This document shows, one piece after another, positions 22,346 through 29,724 of a DNA stretch of 30,300 nt (position 1 is the first letter of the stretch; the number at the start of each line of letters is the position of its first letter). Source of the DNA: UBA4738 sp002413305 (lineage in GTDB: Bacteria; Actinomycetota; UBA4738). The stretch lies in contig DAIUAM010000037.1 in the NCBI GenBank assembly GCA_036847185.1, positions 1 to 30,300 of the forward strand, written 5' to 3'. A model generated the notes under the pieces. That model did not search any database, was not told where the DNA came from, and was given only the letters and a program-made list of their open reading frames with translations. The position numbers and the translations under genes were made by a program.

Positions 22346-22398
22346 CGTTCGCTCGACCTCACCTCGGCGTTTCGTGGGAGCTTCTGCTCGCACTCCGG

Positions 22399-22404
22399 TA
22401 TCCT
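22399..22404 (+). promoter_or_regulatory. -10 element TATCCT of the Wzy/WaaL-like gene
   Basis: TATCCT lies 32 bases before the ATG at 22437 in the 111-base gap after the GH5 gene. The leader contains GACGAGGGAC before the start. No clear -35. Confidence 0.4.
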
Positions 22405-22436
22405 GGGGCTTCGATCCAGGGACGAGGGACGTGACG

Positions 22437-23930
22437 ATGGCGCGGTGGAGGCGAGAGGGCCGGGCGGGCGATGTTGCCCTGTTGCTGCCCGGGACGGTGG
22501 GGGTCGCCGGGGCCGGTCTGCTCGCTGCCGCTTCGCCCCAGATCGGTGCGGGCGTGGCCGGCCTGACGCTTCTGGGGACGCTCGGATGGCATGAGCTGTT
22601 CATCCTGCTGGCGATCGCTGCGCAGGCGAACCGTTTCCGGCTCCACGTCTCAACGCTGACCATCCAGCCGGCGCACGTCATCCTCATCCCGTTCGCCATC
22701 CGGGTGCTGCTGCTCACCCGGAGCGACGCGCGCCCGCGCTGGCGCTGGCAGGAGTGGCTCATCATCACCTTCCTGATCCTTCAGTTCGGCACCAGCTACT
22801 TCAATTCGCCGAACCGCCAAAGCAGCTTCCTGGCCGCCGGCCTGCTGACCCTCGGGGTGATCGCGTACCTCGTCACCTACACCAGCCTGTGCACCCGCGA
22901 GCGGCTGATCTTCGCCGCGAAAGCGCTCCTCGTCGCCTCGATGATCGGGTCGGCGATCGCCGCGATGGCGGTCGTGGCCCACTACACGCTCCACACCAAG
23001 TTCTTGATGAGCACCGGCTACAAGGTCGGCACCCCGGTGAACGGGCTGGCCTACGAGCACGACATCCTGGGATCGTTCTCCGCCTCCGTCGCCCTGGTCT
23101 TCTTGATCCTGTCTCGCGAGCGGAATCCGATCTTCACCCGACGGATGTGCCTGTTCGGCTTCGTCCTGTCCGTCATCCCGATGCTCGGGAGCCTGTCTCG
23201 GGGCGCCTGGATCTCCTTCACCTTCGCGTTCCTGCTCATGTTCGTTTTCCGCCGGCGTTTCCATCAGCGGCCGATGCGGATGGGCACGGTCGCCTTCATG
23301 GTGTTCGGCCTGGCCGCGCTCGGCGTGGCCGGGTTCGTGGTCACGTCCTCTTCGTCCTCCGACATCGCCGGGAACTCGATCGTCCAGCAGGTGGGAACCC
23401 TGGTCCACCCGCAGACCAGTTCGACGGCGGTGGACCGGTTCTCCGAGTGGAGGATCGCTCTGGATCAGTTCAAGCTGTCGCCGATCTTCGGGCTGGGCAC
23501 CAACTCCTACGGTCAGCGGAACCTCCCCCCGCACGTGAGTCAGAACGCCGCGGCGACGAGCCCAACCGGGACCAAGCAGGCCTATCTGGGCAACCTCTAC
23601 ATCCGCACCCTCTACGACTCCGGCCTCACCGGTCTGCTTCTCCTGCTCGTCTTCATCATCGGTGTCGTGTGGCCAGGCAGGGACCTCCGCCGGTCTGGCG
23701 GCGACCTGGCTCCGGTCGCATGGGCGTTCGTCGGTGGGTACCTGGTGCTGGCCGTCGCGTTCAACTTCACCGATGCGTCGTTCCAGGTCTGGCCCTGGCT
23801 GGTGCTGGGGGTCGCCCGAGTGGCCACGGTCCAGGCGACCAGGCAGTACTGGGAGATCAGGGCGAAGCGCCCACCGGAGGTTCGCCGGCAGTTCGTGGCC
23901 CGTCGAAACCAGCCCGTCATCCTGACCTGA
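22437..23930 (+). CDS. O-antigen ligase / Wzy-type polymerase family membrane protein
   Basis: A 497-residue protein with about ten to twelve membrane spans (for example FILLAIAAQ, LIITFLILQFG, LLTLGVIAYLVTY, ALVFLILS, ISFTFAFLLMFVF, LLLLLVFIIGVVW). The family hallmarks are SLSRGAW in the middle and the large external loop near residues 330-365 with RFSEWRIALDQFKLSPIFGLGTNSYG, the Wzy_C/O-antigen ligase signature. In an actinobacterium without LPS it most likely polymerises or transfers lipid-linked glycan units at the outer face of the membrane, under control of the Wzz/BY-kinase. The ATG at 22437 behind GACGAGGGAC is chosen; GTG 22431 is in frame and nearly as good. The sulfotransferase gene follows after 17 bases. 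Confidence 0.87.
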   Translation: MARWRREGRAGDVALLLPGTVGVAGAGLLAAASPQIGAGVAGLTLLGTLGWHELFILLAIAAQANRFRLHVSTLTIQPAHVILIPFAIRVLLLTRSDARPRWRWQEWLIITFLILQFGTSYFNSPNRQSSFLAAGLLTLGVIAYLVTYTSLCTRERLIFAAKALLVASMIGSAIAAMAVVAHYTLHTKFLMSTGYKVGTPVNGLAYEHDILGSFSASVALVFLILSRERNPIFTRRMCLFGFVLSVIPMLGSLSRGAWISFTFAFLLMFVFRRRFHQRPMRMGTVAFMVFGLAALGVAGFVVTSSSSSDIAGNSIVQQVGTLVHPQTSSTAVDRFSEWRIALDQFKLSPIFGLGTNSYGQRNLPPHVSQNAAATSPTGTKQAYLGNLYIRTLYDSGLTGLLLLLVFIIGVVWPGRDLRRSGGDLAPVAWAFVGGYLVLAVAFNFTDASFQVWPWLVLGVARVATVQATRQYWEIRAKRPPEVRRQFVARRNQPVILT

Positions 23931-23947
23931 CCCGGCGAGTACACCAG

Positions 23948-25075
23948 ATGCCGAGCCCGCCAGCGGAAGTGGAGCGCGTGAACGACGAGATCCGGAAGCC
24001 ACGGGAGCGGAAGCCCGCGCCCAGTGGCGGACTGCGGCTGCTCTACATCGGGGGCGCGGGGCGGAGCGGGAGCACGTTGCTGGACCTCATGCTCGGCCAA
24101 CATCCGAAGGTGTTCGCGGCGGGGGAGCTGCGGGAGATCTGGCAGCGGGGCCTGATCGACAACGGTAGGTGCGGATGCCGGCGCCCGTTCCGGGAATGTC
24201 CGTTCTGGCGCGACGTCGGCCGGGCGGCCTTCGGAGGGTGGGAGAAGCTCGATCTCGAAGCCCTGGTCGCATCGCGGCGAACCCTGGACGCCCCACCCCC
24301 GTTCGGGCGGAGCCTTGCCAGCCGGCAGACAGGCGGAGGAGAGGTCGATCGCTACGTCTCCGCGCTCCGGTCGCTCCTGGGGGGGATCCGGGAGGTGTCG
24401 GGTGCCGACGTCATCGCAGACTCCTCGAAGTCTTCCGCGCACGCCCGGTTGCTCCAGCGGATCCCGGGGATGGACCTCCGCCTGGTGCGGCTCCTCCGGG
24501 ACAGCCGCGCCGTGGTGTTCTCCTGGCAGCGAGGTGCACGGAGTCGCCGGAGCGACGTGGTGGCCCGGTACCAAGCCCTGGAGCTCCGGGGCGAACCCCC
24601 GGCCGAGCCGTCGGCCACGTCGCCGGAGCTTCCGGCGACTCACCGGCGCCGGGGAGCGCCGAAGTTCGGGGTGCCGGCCGCGTCCCTGCGGTGGATGGAG
24701 TCCAACATGGCCGCTGGCAGGCTGGCTTCGAACCGCGTCCCCTCGATCGTCGTCCGGTACGAGGACCTGGTCAGCAGGCCGAAGCCCTCGCTCAACTCGA
24801 TCTTCGAGCTGGCCGGGGTCCCGGTCGGGGCCGAGGACTTGGCGTTCGTCCAGGAGGACCGCGTTGCTATTCGGCCGAACCACACGGTGTACGGGAGCAA
24901 CCGGCTGCGGTTCTTCTCCGGCACGCTCCCGCTCCGCCTCGACGACGAATGGCGGCGCGACATGCGCAGGCGCGATCGTGTGGCGACCGCGTTCATGACG
25001 TTCCCCTTGCTGCTCCGTCACGGATACCTGCGCGGGCCAGCCCGGCAGGCGGGCGCTGCTGGCTCGGGGACGTGA
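23948..25075 (+). CDS. Sulfotransferase family protein with CxC...C motif
   Basis: A 375-residue PAPS-type sulfotransferase. The 5'-phosphosulfate loop is at residues 35-43 (GGAGRSGST) and the 3'-phosphate segment at about 178-193 (RLVRLLRDSRAVVFSW). A distinctive C-G-C-R-R-P-F-R-E-C-P-F-W stretch near residue 77 holds three Cys (CxCx6C) and occurs in one branch of bacterial sulfotransferases; it may bind a metal or form a disulfide. The conserved VRYEDLV segment is present. It is only distantly like the sulfotransferase at 176, so the two probably sulfate different positions or sugars. The gene overlaps the next, a sulfatase-fold enzyme, by 4 bases (GTGA). ATG 23948 is chosen; GTG 23978 with TGGAG upstream is possible and removes ten residues before the fold. 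Confidence 0.87.
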   Translation: MPSPPAEVERVNDEIRKPRERKPAPSGGLRLLYIGGAGRSGSTLLDLMLGQHPKVFAAGELREIWQRGLIDNGRCGCRRPFRECPFWRDVGRAAFGGWEKLDLEALVASRRTLDAPPPFGRSLASRQTGGGEVDRYVSALRSLLGGIREVSGADVIADSSKSSAHARLLQRIPGMDLRLVRLLRDSRAVVFSWQRGARSRRSDVVARYQALELRGEPPAEPSATSPELPATHRRRGAPKFGVPAASLRWMESNMAAGRLASNRVPSIVVRYEDLVSRPKPSLNSIFELAGVPVGAEDLAFVQEDRVAIRPNHTVYGSNRLRFFSGTLPLRLDDEWRRDMRRRDRVATAFMTFPLLLRHGYLRGPARQAGAAGSGT

Positions 25076-26376
25076 CTTCCCGCTCGACCAGCCGGTCGGG
25101 GGAGGGACGCCCGAACCTCGTTCTGGTCACTGTGGACTGCATGCGCCGGGACCGGCTCTCGGCATACGGGTACGAGCGCCAAACGACGCCCTTCCTGGAC
25201 CGGTTGCTTGAACGGTCCTTGCACTGCACCTCAGCGCACAGCCCGTCGTGCTGGACCTGCCCGTCGGTCATCTCGCTCCTGTCGGGGCTCTACCCGCACC
25301 ACCACGGGGGTGGACTGGTCCCGGGCGACCCCAAGAACCTCAGCAAGCAGAACCTGCCGACGGCCCTTCCGGCCGACGTGCCGCTGCTGCCCGACCTCCT
25401 CGCCCCACATGGCTATCGGAGCGCGGCGATCGGCGCCGTGTGGAACGCGCACCTGTCGGTCCCCGGGCGCTTCGAGCGCATGTCGATGATCGAACGCCCC
25501 GCCGACCGGCTGGTGGCCCGGGCCGTACGGTGGATCCGCGATCAGGACGGTCCCTTCTTCCTGTGGCTCCATCTCGGCGACGCGCACGAGCCTCTCGACG
25601 TCCCCCGCTCGCTGTGGAACGTGTTCGGGCCGGTTCCCCGGACCCGCGGGGTCCGGCGATGGGAGTTCACCAAGTCCGGCTCGGCGGTCGGCTCGAAGGA
25701 GTTCCACCGGTACCGGGAAGCTCGGATCCGCCTGTACGACGCGGCGGTCCGTTCGGCCGACACATCGATCGGTCGGTTGTGGTCGGCGCTGGCCGACCTC
25801 CGGATGCAGGACCGGACCGTGTTCGCCGTCACCGCCGACCACGGTGAGGAGTTCTGGGAGCACCGGGAGGACGAACGAGCGTCGTTCATGGATCCCCGGG
25901 ACATCTTCGGCACCGGACACGGACACGGACTCTTCCAGGTCCACGTCCTGGTCCCGCTGGTGCTCACCGGGCCGAGGGTCCCAGCGGGGGCGGTCGCCGC
26001 GAACGTGTCCCTTGTCGACGTTGTCCCCACGGCCCTCCAAGCGCTTGGGCTGGAGGCACCCTCCGGAGACGGGTGGTCCCTGCTGGAGTCGAACCACGAC
26101 TGGGCTGGCCGGGCTGTCCTGTCGGAGGGGATCGCGTACGGCCACGACAAGGTCACGGTCATCCGGGGCGACGCCAAGCTGCTGTCCTCGCCGGGGGACG
26201 GGTACGAGCGGACGTTCGGGCTGGGGCCGGACCGTCGCGAGTCCGGGGTCCTGGAGGACCCGAAGGTGACCGCTGAGCTTCGGAGGCACCTCCCGGGTGA
26301 GTCCAGGGTCGGCATCCAGGTCGAGGCCACCCGAGAGATCGAGGATCACCTGCGCGACCTGGGTTACATCGACTGA
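25072..26376 (+). CDS. Sulfatase-fold enzyme with Thr at nucleophile position
   Basis: A 434-residue alkaline phosphatase/sulfatase superfamily member. Metal ligands are at LVLVTVDCMRRDRLS (Asp22) and TADHGEEFWEH. The catalytic signature reads WTCPSVISLLSG: Thr62 takes the place of the formylglycine precursor, Pro64-Ser65 are kept and the Arg is Val66. A formylglycine enzyme modifies Cys or Ser, so this protein is unlikely to be a standard sulfatase and may be a phospho- or phosphoglycerol-transferase/hydrolase. No signal peptide or membrane span is seen, so it may work in the cytoplasm. It ends in LRDLGYID, shared in similar form with the enzymes at 1241 and 28078. The GTG start overlaps the sulfotransferase stop, so both are co-translated. 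Confidence 0.83.
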   Translation: MTSRSTSRSGEGRPNLVLVTVDCMRRDRLSAYGYERQTTPFLDRLLERSLHCTSAHSPSCWTCPSVISLLSGLYPHHHGGGLVPGDPKNLSKQNLPTALPADVPLLPDLLAPHGYRSAAIGAVWNAHLSVPGRFERMSMIERPADRLVARAVRWIRDQDGPFFLWLHLGDAHEPLDVPRSLWNVFGPVPRTRGVRRWEFTKSGSAVGSKEFHRYREARIRLYDAAVRSADTSIGRLWSALADLRMQDRTVFAVTADHGEEFWEHREDERASFMDPRDIFGTGHGHGLFQVHVLVPLVLTGPRVPAGAVAANVSLVDVVPTALQALGLEAPSGDGWSLLESNHDWAGRAVLSEGIAYGHDKVTVIRGDAKLLSSPGDGYERTFGLGPDRRESGVLEDPKVTAELRRHLPGESRVGIQVEATREIEDHLRDLGYID

Positions 26377-26420
26377 GATGGTCGTTCGGATCCCGCCCGT
26401 GGGCGCCGTCCGCTCTCCGC

Positions 26421-26426
26421 TAGGAT
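26421..26426 (+). promoter_or_regulatory. -10 element TAGGAT, likely leaderless start
   Basis: TAGGAT stands 9 bases before the ATG at 26436 in a 59-base gap; no Shine-Dalgarno site is present. Confidence 0.5.
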
Positions 26427-26435
26427 GGCGCGGTC

Positions 26436-27104
26436 ATGACCGTCGACCGCCGCCAAACCTGGGAGCGCCAGTGGGAGCAGCACACCGGCGAGGAGTTCGG
26501 CTGGTACCTCCGTGAGGTCCCCGGTGAGCTGAGGGACATGCTGGCCCGGCCGGACCGCCCCTCCGGCGGAGTCCTGGATGTCGGGTGCGGCAACGGCATC
26601 GCGACGGCGTTCCTGGCCGAACACTTCCATCCGGCGGTGGGATTGGACATCGCGCTGGGTGCCACCCGCCAGGCGCGCGAGCTCACGAAGGATCGGGGCG
26701 TCGAAGCCGCGTTCGTGGTTGCCGAAGCTCCGAGGCTGCCGTTCCGCGACCGGGCCTTCGGGCTGGTGTTCGACCGGGGATGCCTGCAGGCGGTTCCTCG
26801 CGAGGCGTGGCCGACCTACTTCGCCGAGGTCGACCGGCTCCTTACCCCGGGGGGCATGCTCCAGCTGTTCGTCTCCAAGCCCGTTCGGCCGATGCCGTCG
26901 CTCCTTTCGCCGTATGGGGTCCGGGCCCGGGTCCGGAAGATGACCGGCCGCCGGTCCGGAGGTCCCGCATTCCTCTCGGTCGACCTCATCCGCCAGCTGG
27001 CCCCGAAGACGATGGATGAGTTGGTCCTGGACGAGTTCGAGTTCACGACCACGGCGAACCAGAAGCGGCTCTTCATCCATGCGCTGTACCGGAAGGCGGC
27101 CTAG
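26436..27104 (+). CDS. Class I SAM-dependent methyltransferase
   Basis: A 222-residue methyltransferase of the Rossmann-type class I. Motif I VLDVGCGNG is at residues 46-54, the acidic motif II at GLDIALGATRQA, and the motif IV region at LVFDRGCLQAVPRE, where FDRGCLQ resembles thiopurine/thiol methyltransferase-type wording. Motif VI is LLTPGGMLQLFVSKP. In this locus it could methylate a sugar hydroxyl, a carboxylate or a lipid carrier; the acceptor is not evident. The start is fixed by the -10 box 9 bases upstream. A glycosyltransferase gene follows after 31 bases. Confidence 0.83.
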   Translation: MTVDRRQTWERQWEQHTGEEFGWYLREVPGELRDMLARPDRPSGGVLDVGCGNGIATAFLAEHFHPAVGLDIALGATRQARELTKDRGVEAAFVVAEAPRLPFRDRAFGLVFDRGCLQAVPREAWPTYFAEVDRLLTPGGMLQLFVSKPVRPMPSLLSPYGVRARVRKMTGRRSGGPAFLSVDLIRQLAPKTMDELVLDEFEFTTTANQKRLFIHALYRKAA

Positions 27105-27135
27105 GCCGCTGTTCGGCCGCCGCGGGACGTAGCCC

Positions 27136-28062
27136 GTGATCCCCTCCGAACGTCCGGCCGCAGGGCCGGTCGAGCCTGCGGCTGGCACCATCACGGCCGT
27201 CCTGGTCAACCATGACGCCGGTGACCGGCTGCCGGCTCTGCTCGATGCCCTGGCTCCCGGGGTGGGATCGGTGGTGGTCGTGGACAACGCCTCGACGGAC
27301 GGCTCCGCGGACGGTCTGGCGGACCGGGCGGGCGTGATCGTGATTCGCAACGCGGATAATCGAGGCTTCGGGGCGGCGGCGAACCAGGGCGCGGCGATCG
27401 CCCGGACCGACTGGGTGCTGTTCGTGAACCCGGACACGGGGTTCACGCCGGGCGATCCATCGCGGCTGGTGGCCGAGCTCGATCCACGGGTGGCGGTGGT
27501 CGCCGCGCTCCAGGTCGACGAACACGGCGCCGCCCGGGCCGAGACCGCCGGCTACGAACCGACCATCCGTCGCTACCTGGTCTGGGCCCTGGTCCCGACA
27601 CGGTTCCACTGGACGTTCGGGCCCTGGCTGGGACCGCCCTTCCCCACCGAGGACCTCGCGGTCGACTGGGTGTCCGGGGCGTTCGTCGCCGTCCGGCGCG
27701 CGGTATTCGAACGCCTGCAAGGCTTCGACGAGCGCTTCTTCCTGTACCACGAAGACGTGGACTTCGGCCGGCGGGCGCGGCGGGCTGGGTACCGGGTGAT
27801 CGTCCGTCCTTCGGTGGCCGTCTACCACGAGGTGGCGCACGGCGCGGCCTCTCGGCGCGTCGCGTCGGGCCTCCGGTCGATCGAGTCGTTGTCGATGGAT
27901 TTCGACGGCTGGCGCCTGCGGGGACTGGGGGCGGTGCTGGGCCTGGGTTACGGCCTGCGGGCGATCCTCGGGCGGGGCACCACCCGGCAAATGGCCCGGG
28001 CCGTGCTTCCCTACTGCCGGGAGCTCGTGGCCGGTCGCCGGCCTGTCAGGCCGGCGGCCTGA
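27136..28062 (+). CDS. GT2 family glycosyltransferase (rhamnosyltransferase-like)
   Basis: A 308-residue GT-A fold glycosyltransferase. The nucleotide-binding strand is VVVVDNASTDGS (47-57), NRGFGAAANQGA follows, and the DxD-equivalent is N98-P-D-T in FVNPDTG. The acceptor/base region is FFLYHEDVDFGRRARRAGYR (Glu206-Asp207), preceded by VDWVSGAFVAVRRAVF. This pattern is that of bacterial rhamnosyl- and related transferases that add one sugar from an NDP-sugar to a lipid-linked glycan on the cytoplasmic face. The last 60 residues have an amphipathic or membrane-associated look (LGAVLGLGYGLRAILG). The GTG at 27136 is the only sensible start; there is no strong ribosome-binding site. Confidence 0.88.
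   Translation: MIPSERPAAGPVEPAAGTITAVLVNHDAGDRLPALLDALAPGVGSVVVVDNASTDGSADGLADRAGVIVIRNADNRGFGAAANQGAAIARTDWVLFVNPDTGFTPGDPSRLVAELDPRVAVVAALQVDEHGAARAETAGYEPTIRRYLVWALVPTRFHWTFGPWLGPPFPTEDLAVDWVSGAFVAVRRAVFERLQGFDERFFLYHEDVDFGRRARRAGYRVIVRPSVAVYHEVAHGAASRRVASGLRSIESLSMDFDGWRLRGLGAVLGLGYGLRAILGRGTTRQMARAVLPYCRELVAGRRPVRPAA
28036..28056. terminator. Two-way hairpin at the convergent junction
   Basis: CGCCGGCC (28036-28043) and GGCCGGCG (28049-28056) form a perfect 8-bp stem with a 5-base loop, at the very end of the GT2 coding region and 21 bases from the stop of the converging gene (28078). Symmetric hairpins like this can end transcription from both sides. Confidence 0.55.
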
Positions 28063-28077
28063 ACCGCGCCCGCAAGC

Positions 28078-29688
28078 TCAGTCCACGTATCCCAGCGCCT
28101 GCAGCCGCTCCAGCACGGCCTGCTCCTCTTCGGGGGTGAACTCCGTGCCGCCCCCCGCGGCTTCCTCCAGCGACGCACCGCTGGAACCAAGCTCCTTCGT
28201 GACGAAGGACATCGGGTGGCCGTCCAGGTCCGGCGCGCCCACGCCCATCACCGCCAGCACCGACGGCGCGACGTCGTGGATGTCCGTCTCCAGGACCTGC
28301 CCGGACTTGGCGATCCCGGCTCCCGCGGCGGCGACCATGCCGACCGGCGTGTGCAGGCCGGAGGGAAGGTACATGCCGAGGTCCGACAGCCGGACCAGGG
28401 ATCCGGGGCGGGACGTCGTGTTGCGGGACCGGACGTGGATCTGGGGGCGGCGCTCCAGCACCAGGTCCCATCCGCCGGGCGCGTCCCCCCGGTAAACGTC
28501 GGCGGCCACCAGGGCCGCCGAAAACACCCGCTTGCCGGTGGGATCGACCAGCGCCTCGGCCTTCGCCGAAAGCTCCGCCAGCACCCGGCCCCGGCCCGCC
28601 TCGGCGACGATGCCGGAGGGCTCCCGGCCGGCCAGGTTCAGCCGGATCCCTGCCTGCATCTGCGCGTACGCGCTCGATCGCGACCAGTCCACGTCACCGT
28701 AGAGCGCGTTTCCCTTCGCCCGGTCGACGGTCTTGCCCAACCAGGGCCGGAGCCCCCGCCGGAGGGGTTCAGGGACCCGCTCCTTGACCTGTCCGTACAG
28801 GCGGCGGGCGATGGTCGAACTCCCTCCCCGGACCAAGTGGAGGAACCCTTCGGCGGCCAGCCAGTCGTTGATGAACAGCACCCAGTCATCGGTTGGGCCG
28901 CCGCCGTGGTCGGAGACCACGAACACCGTGTCGGGCTCGTACACCTCGATCAGGCGGCCGAGCTCGCGATCCGTGGCCTCGTAGACCCGGGCGATGGTGT
29001 CGCCCCACCGGCCGGCCAAGGCTGGGTCGTGGCGGGAATGGCCCGGATCGTGGTGCTGCCAGAAGTAATGGTGGGCGCCGTCGGTGGCCTCGAAATTCAC
29101 CATGAGCAGGTCGAGGTCCCGCGGACGGGCCAGCTCCTGGACATAGGTGCTCCGGGCCACCAGCGTCTCCACGAGCTCCCGTTCGGCCCGCTCCCAATCG
29201 CCCTTCCGGGCCGCTTCTCCGGCGCCGGAGATGATCCGGTACCCGGAGCGGCGGACCCGCTCGAGCTCTCCCGTCGGGTGGACGGCCCGGTCCTCCAGAC
29301 GAGGGGCGTCCATCCCGGAGACCATGACCCCGTCGATCGGCTCCGCCGGGAAGGTCATCGGGATGTTGACCACGCCCGCCCGGCCGCCGCTGGCGGCCAC
29401 ATGGTTCCAAAGCGCGGGGACCAGCCGGTCCTCCCGCGTGGCCACTCGCAGCGCGTACGACCCCCCTCCGGGCAGGAGGAAGTCGAAGATCCCGTGCCTC
29501 CCGGGATCGACGCCGGTGGCCAGCGAGGTCCAGGCAACAGCGCTGTTGTAGGGATAGACGGACCGCATGAGGCCGTAGGCGCCCTCTTCGAACAGCGAAC
29601 CCAGCGCCGGCATCCGGCCGTCGGCTACCCACGGCTCCGCCAGCGAAAGGAGGGCACCGTCGAACCCCACGAGCAGCGTCCGCGACAT
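28078..29688 (-). CDS. Alkaline phosphatase family phosphodiesterase/pyrophosphatase-like protein
   Basis: A 536-residue member of the type I phosphodiesterase/nucleotide pyrophosphatase branch. Metal and catalytic residues: Asp10 (LLVGFDGA), the nucleophile region NSAVAWTSLATGVDPGRHG with Ser49 at the usual Ser/Thr position, NFEATDGAHHYFW, VVSDHGGG and GLHTPVG. No signal peptide or membrane segment is seen, so a cytoplasmic role, for example on nucleotide-sugar or lipid-linked phosphoglycan intermediates, is possible. The C-terminus ERLQALGYVD is like those of the two Thr-type sulfatase-fold enzymes. The ATG at 29688 is preferred over the upstream GTG (29712) because a TATCCT box lies 7 bases before it and the fold begins right after it. 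Confidence 0.83.
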   Translation of the reverse strand: MSRTLLVGFDGALLSLAEPWVADGRMPALGSLFEEGAYGLMRSVYPYNSAVAWTSLATGVDPGRHGIFDFLLPGGGSYALRVATREDRLVPALWNHVAASGGRAGVVNIPMTFPAEPIDGVMVSGMDAPRLEDRAVHPTGELERVRRSGYRIISGAGEAARKGDWERAERELVETLVARSTYVQELARPRDLDLLMVNFEATDGAHHYFWQHHDPGHSRHDPALAGRWGDTIARVYEATDRELGRLIEVYEPDTVFVVSDHGGGPTDDWVLFINDWLAAEGFLHLVRGGSSTIARRLYGQVKERVPEPLRRGLRPWLGKTVDRAKGNALYGDVDWSRSSAYAQMQAGIRLNLAGREPSGIVAEAGRGRVLAELSAKAEALVDPTGKRVFSAALVAADVYRGDAPGGWDLVLERRPQIHVRSRNTTSRPGSLVRLSDLGMYLPSGLHTPVGMVAAAGAGIAKSGQVLETDIHDVAPSVLAVMGVGAPDLDGHPMSFVTKELGSSGASLEEAAGGGTEFTPEEEQAVLERLQALGYVD

Positions 29689-29695
29689 CGGGGAA

Positions 29696-29701
29696 AGGAT
29701 A
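29696..29701 (-). promoter_or_regulatory. -10 element TATCCT, likely leaderless start
   Basis: On the minus strand TATCCT stands 7 bases before the ATG at 29688, within the 36-base gap after the GT4 gene; it decides the start codon of the phosphodiesterase-like gene. Confidence 0.5.
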
Positions 29702-29724
29702 TCGGACGGCACGGGGGAACTCCG

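Noticed and set aside
22754..23947. Upstream in-frame extension of the second sulfotransferase
   Set aside because: It overlaps the membrane protein gene in another frame and reads as Arg/Gly/Pro-rich nonsense; the sulfotransferase fold begins only after 23948.
24169..25071. Upstream in-frame extension of the sulfatase-fold gene at 25072
   Set aside because: It lies inside the sulfotransferase gene in another frame; the GTGA overlap at 25072 is a natural start.
27095..27121. Inverted repeat GGCGGCC/GGCCGCC considered as a terminator between methyltransferase and GT2
   Set aside because: It overlaps the stop codon, has alternative pairings and no T-run, and the genes are only 31 bases apart in the same direction; read-through seems more likely.
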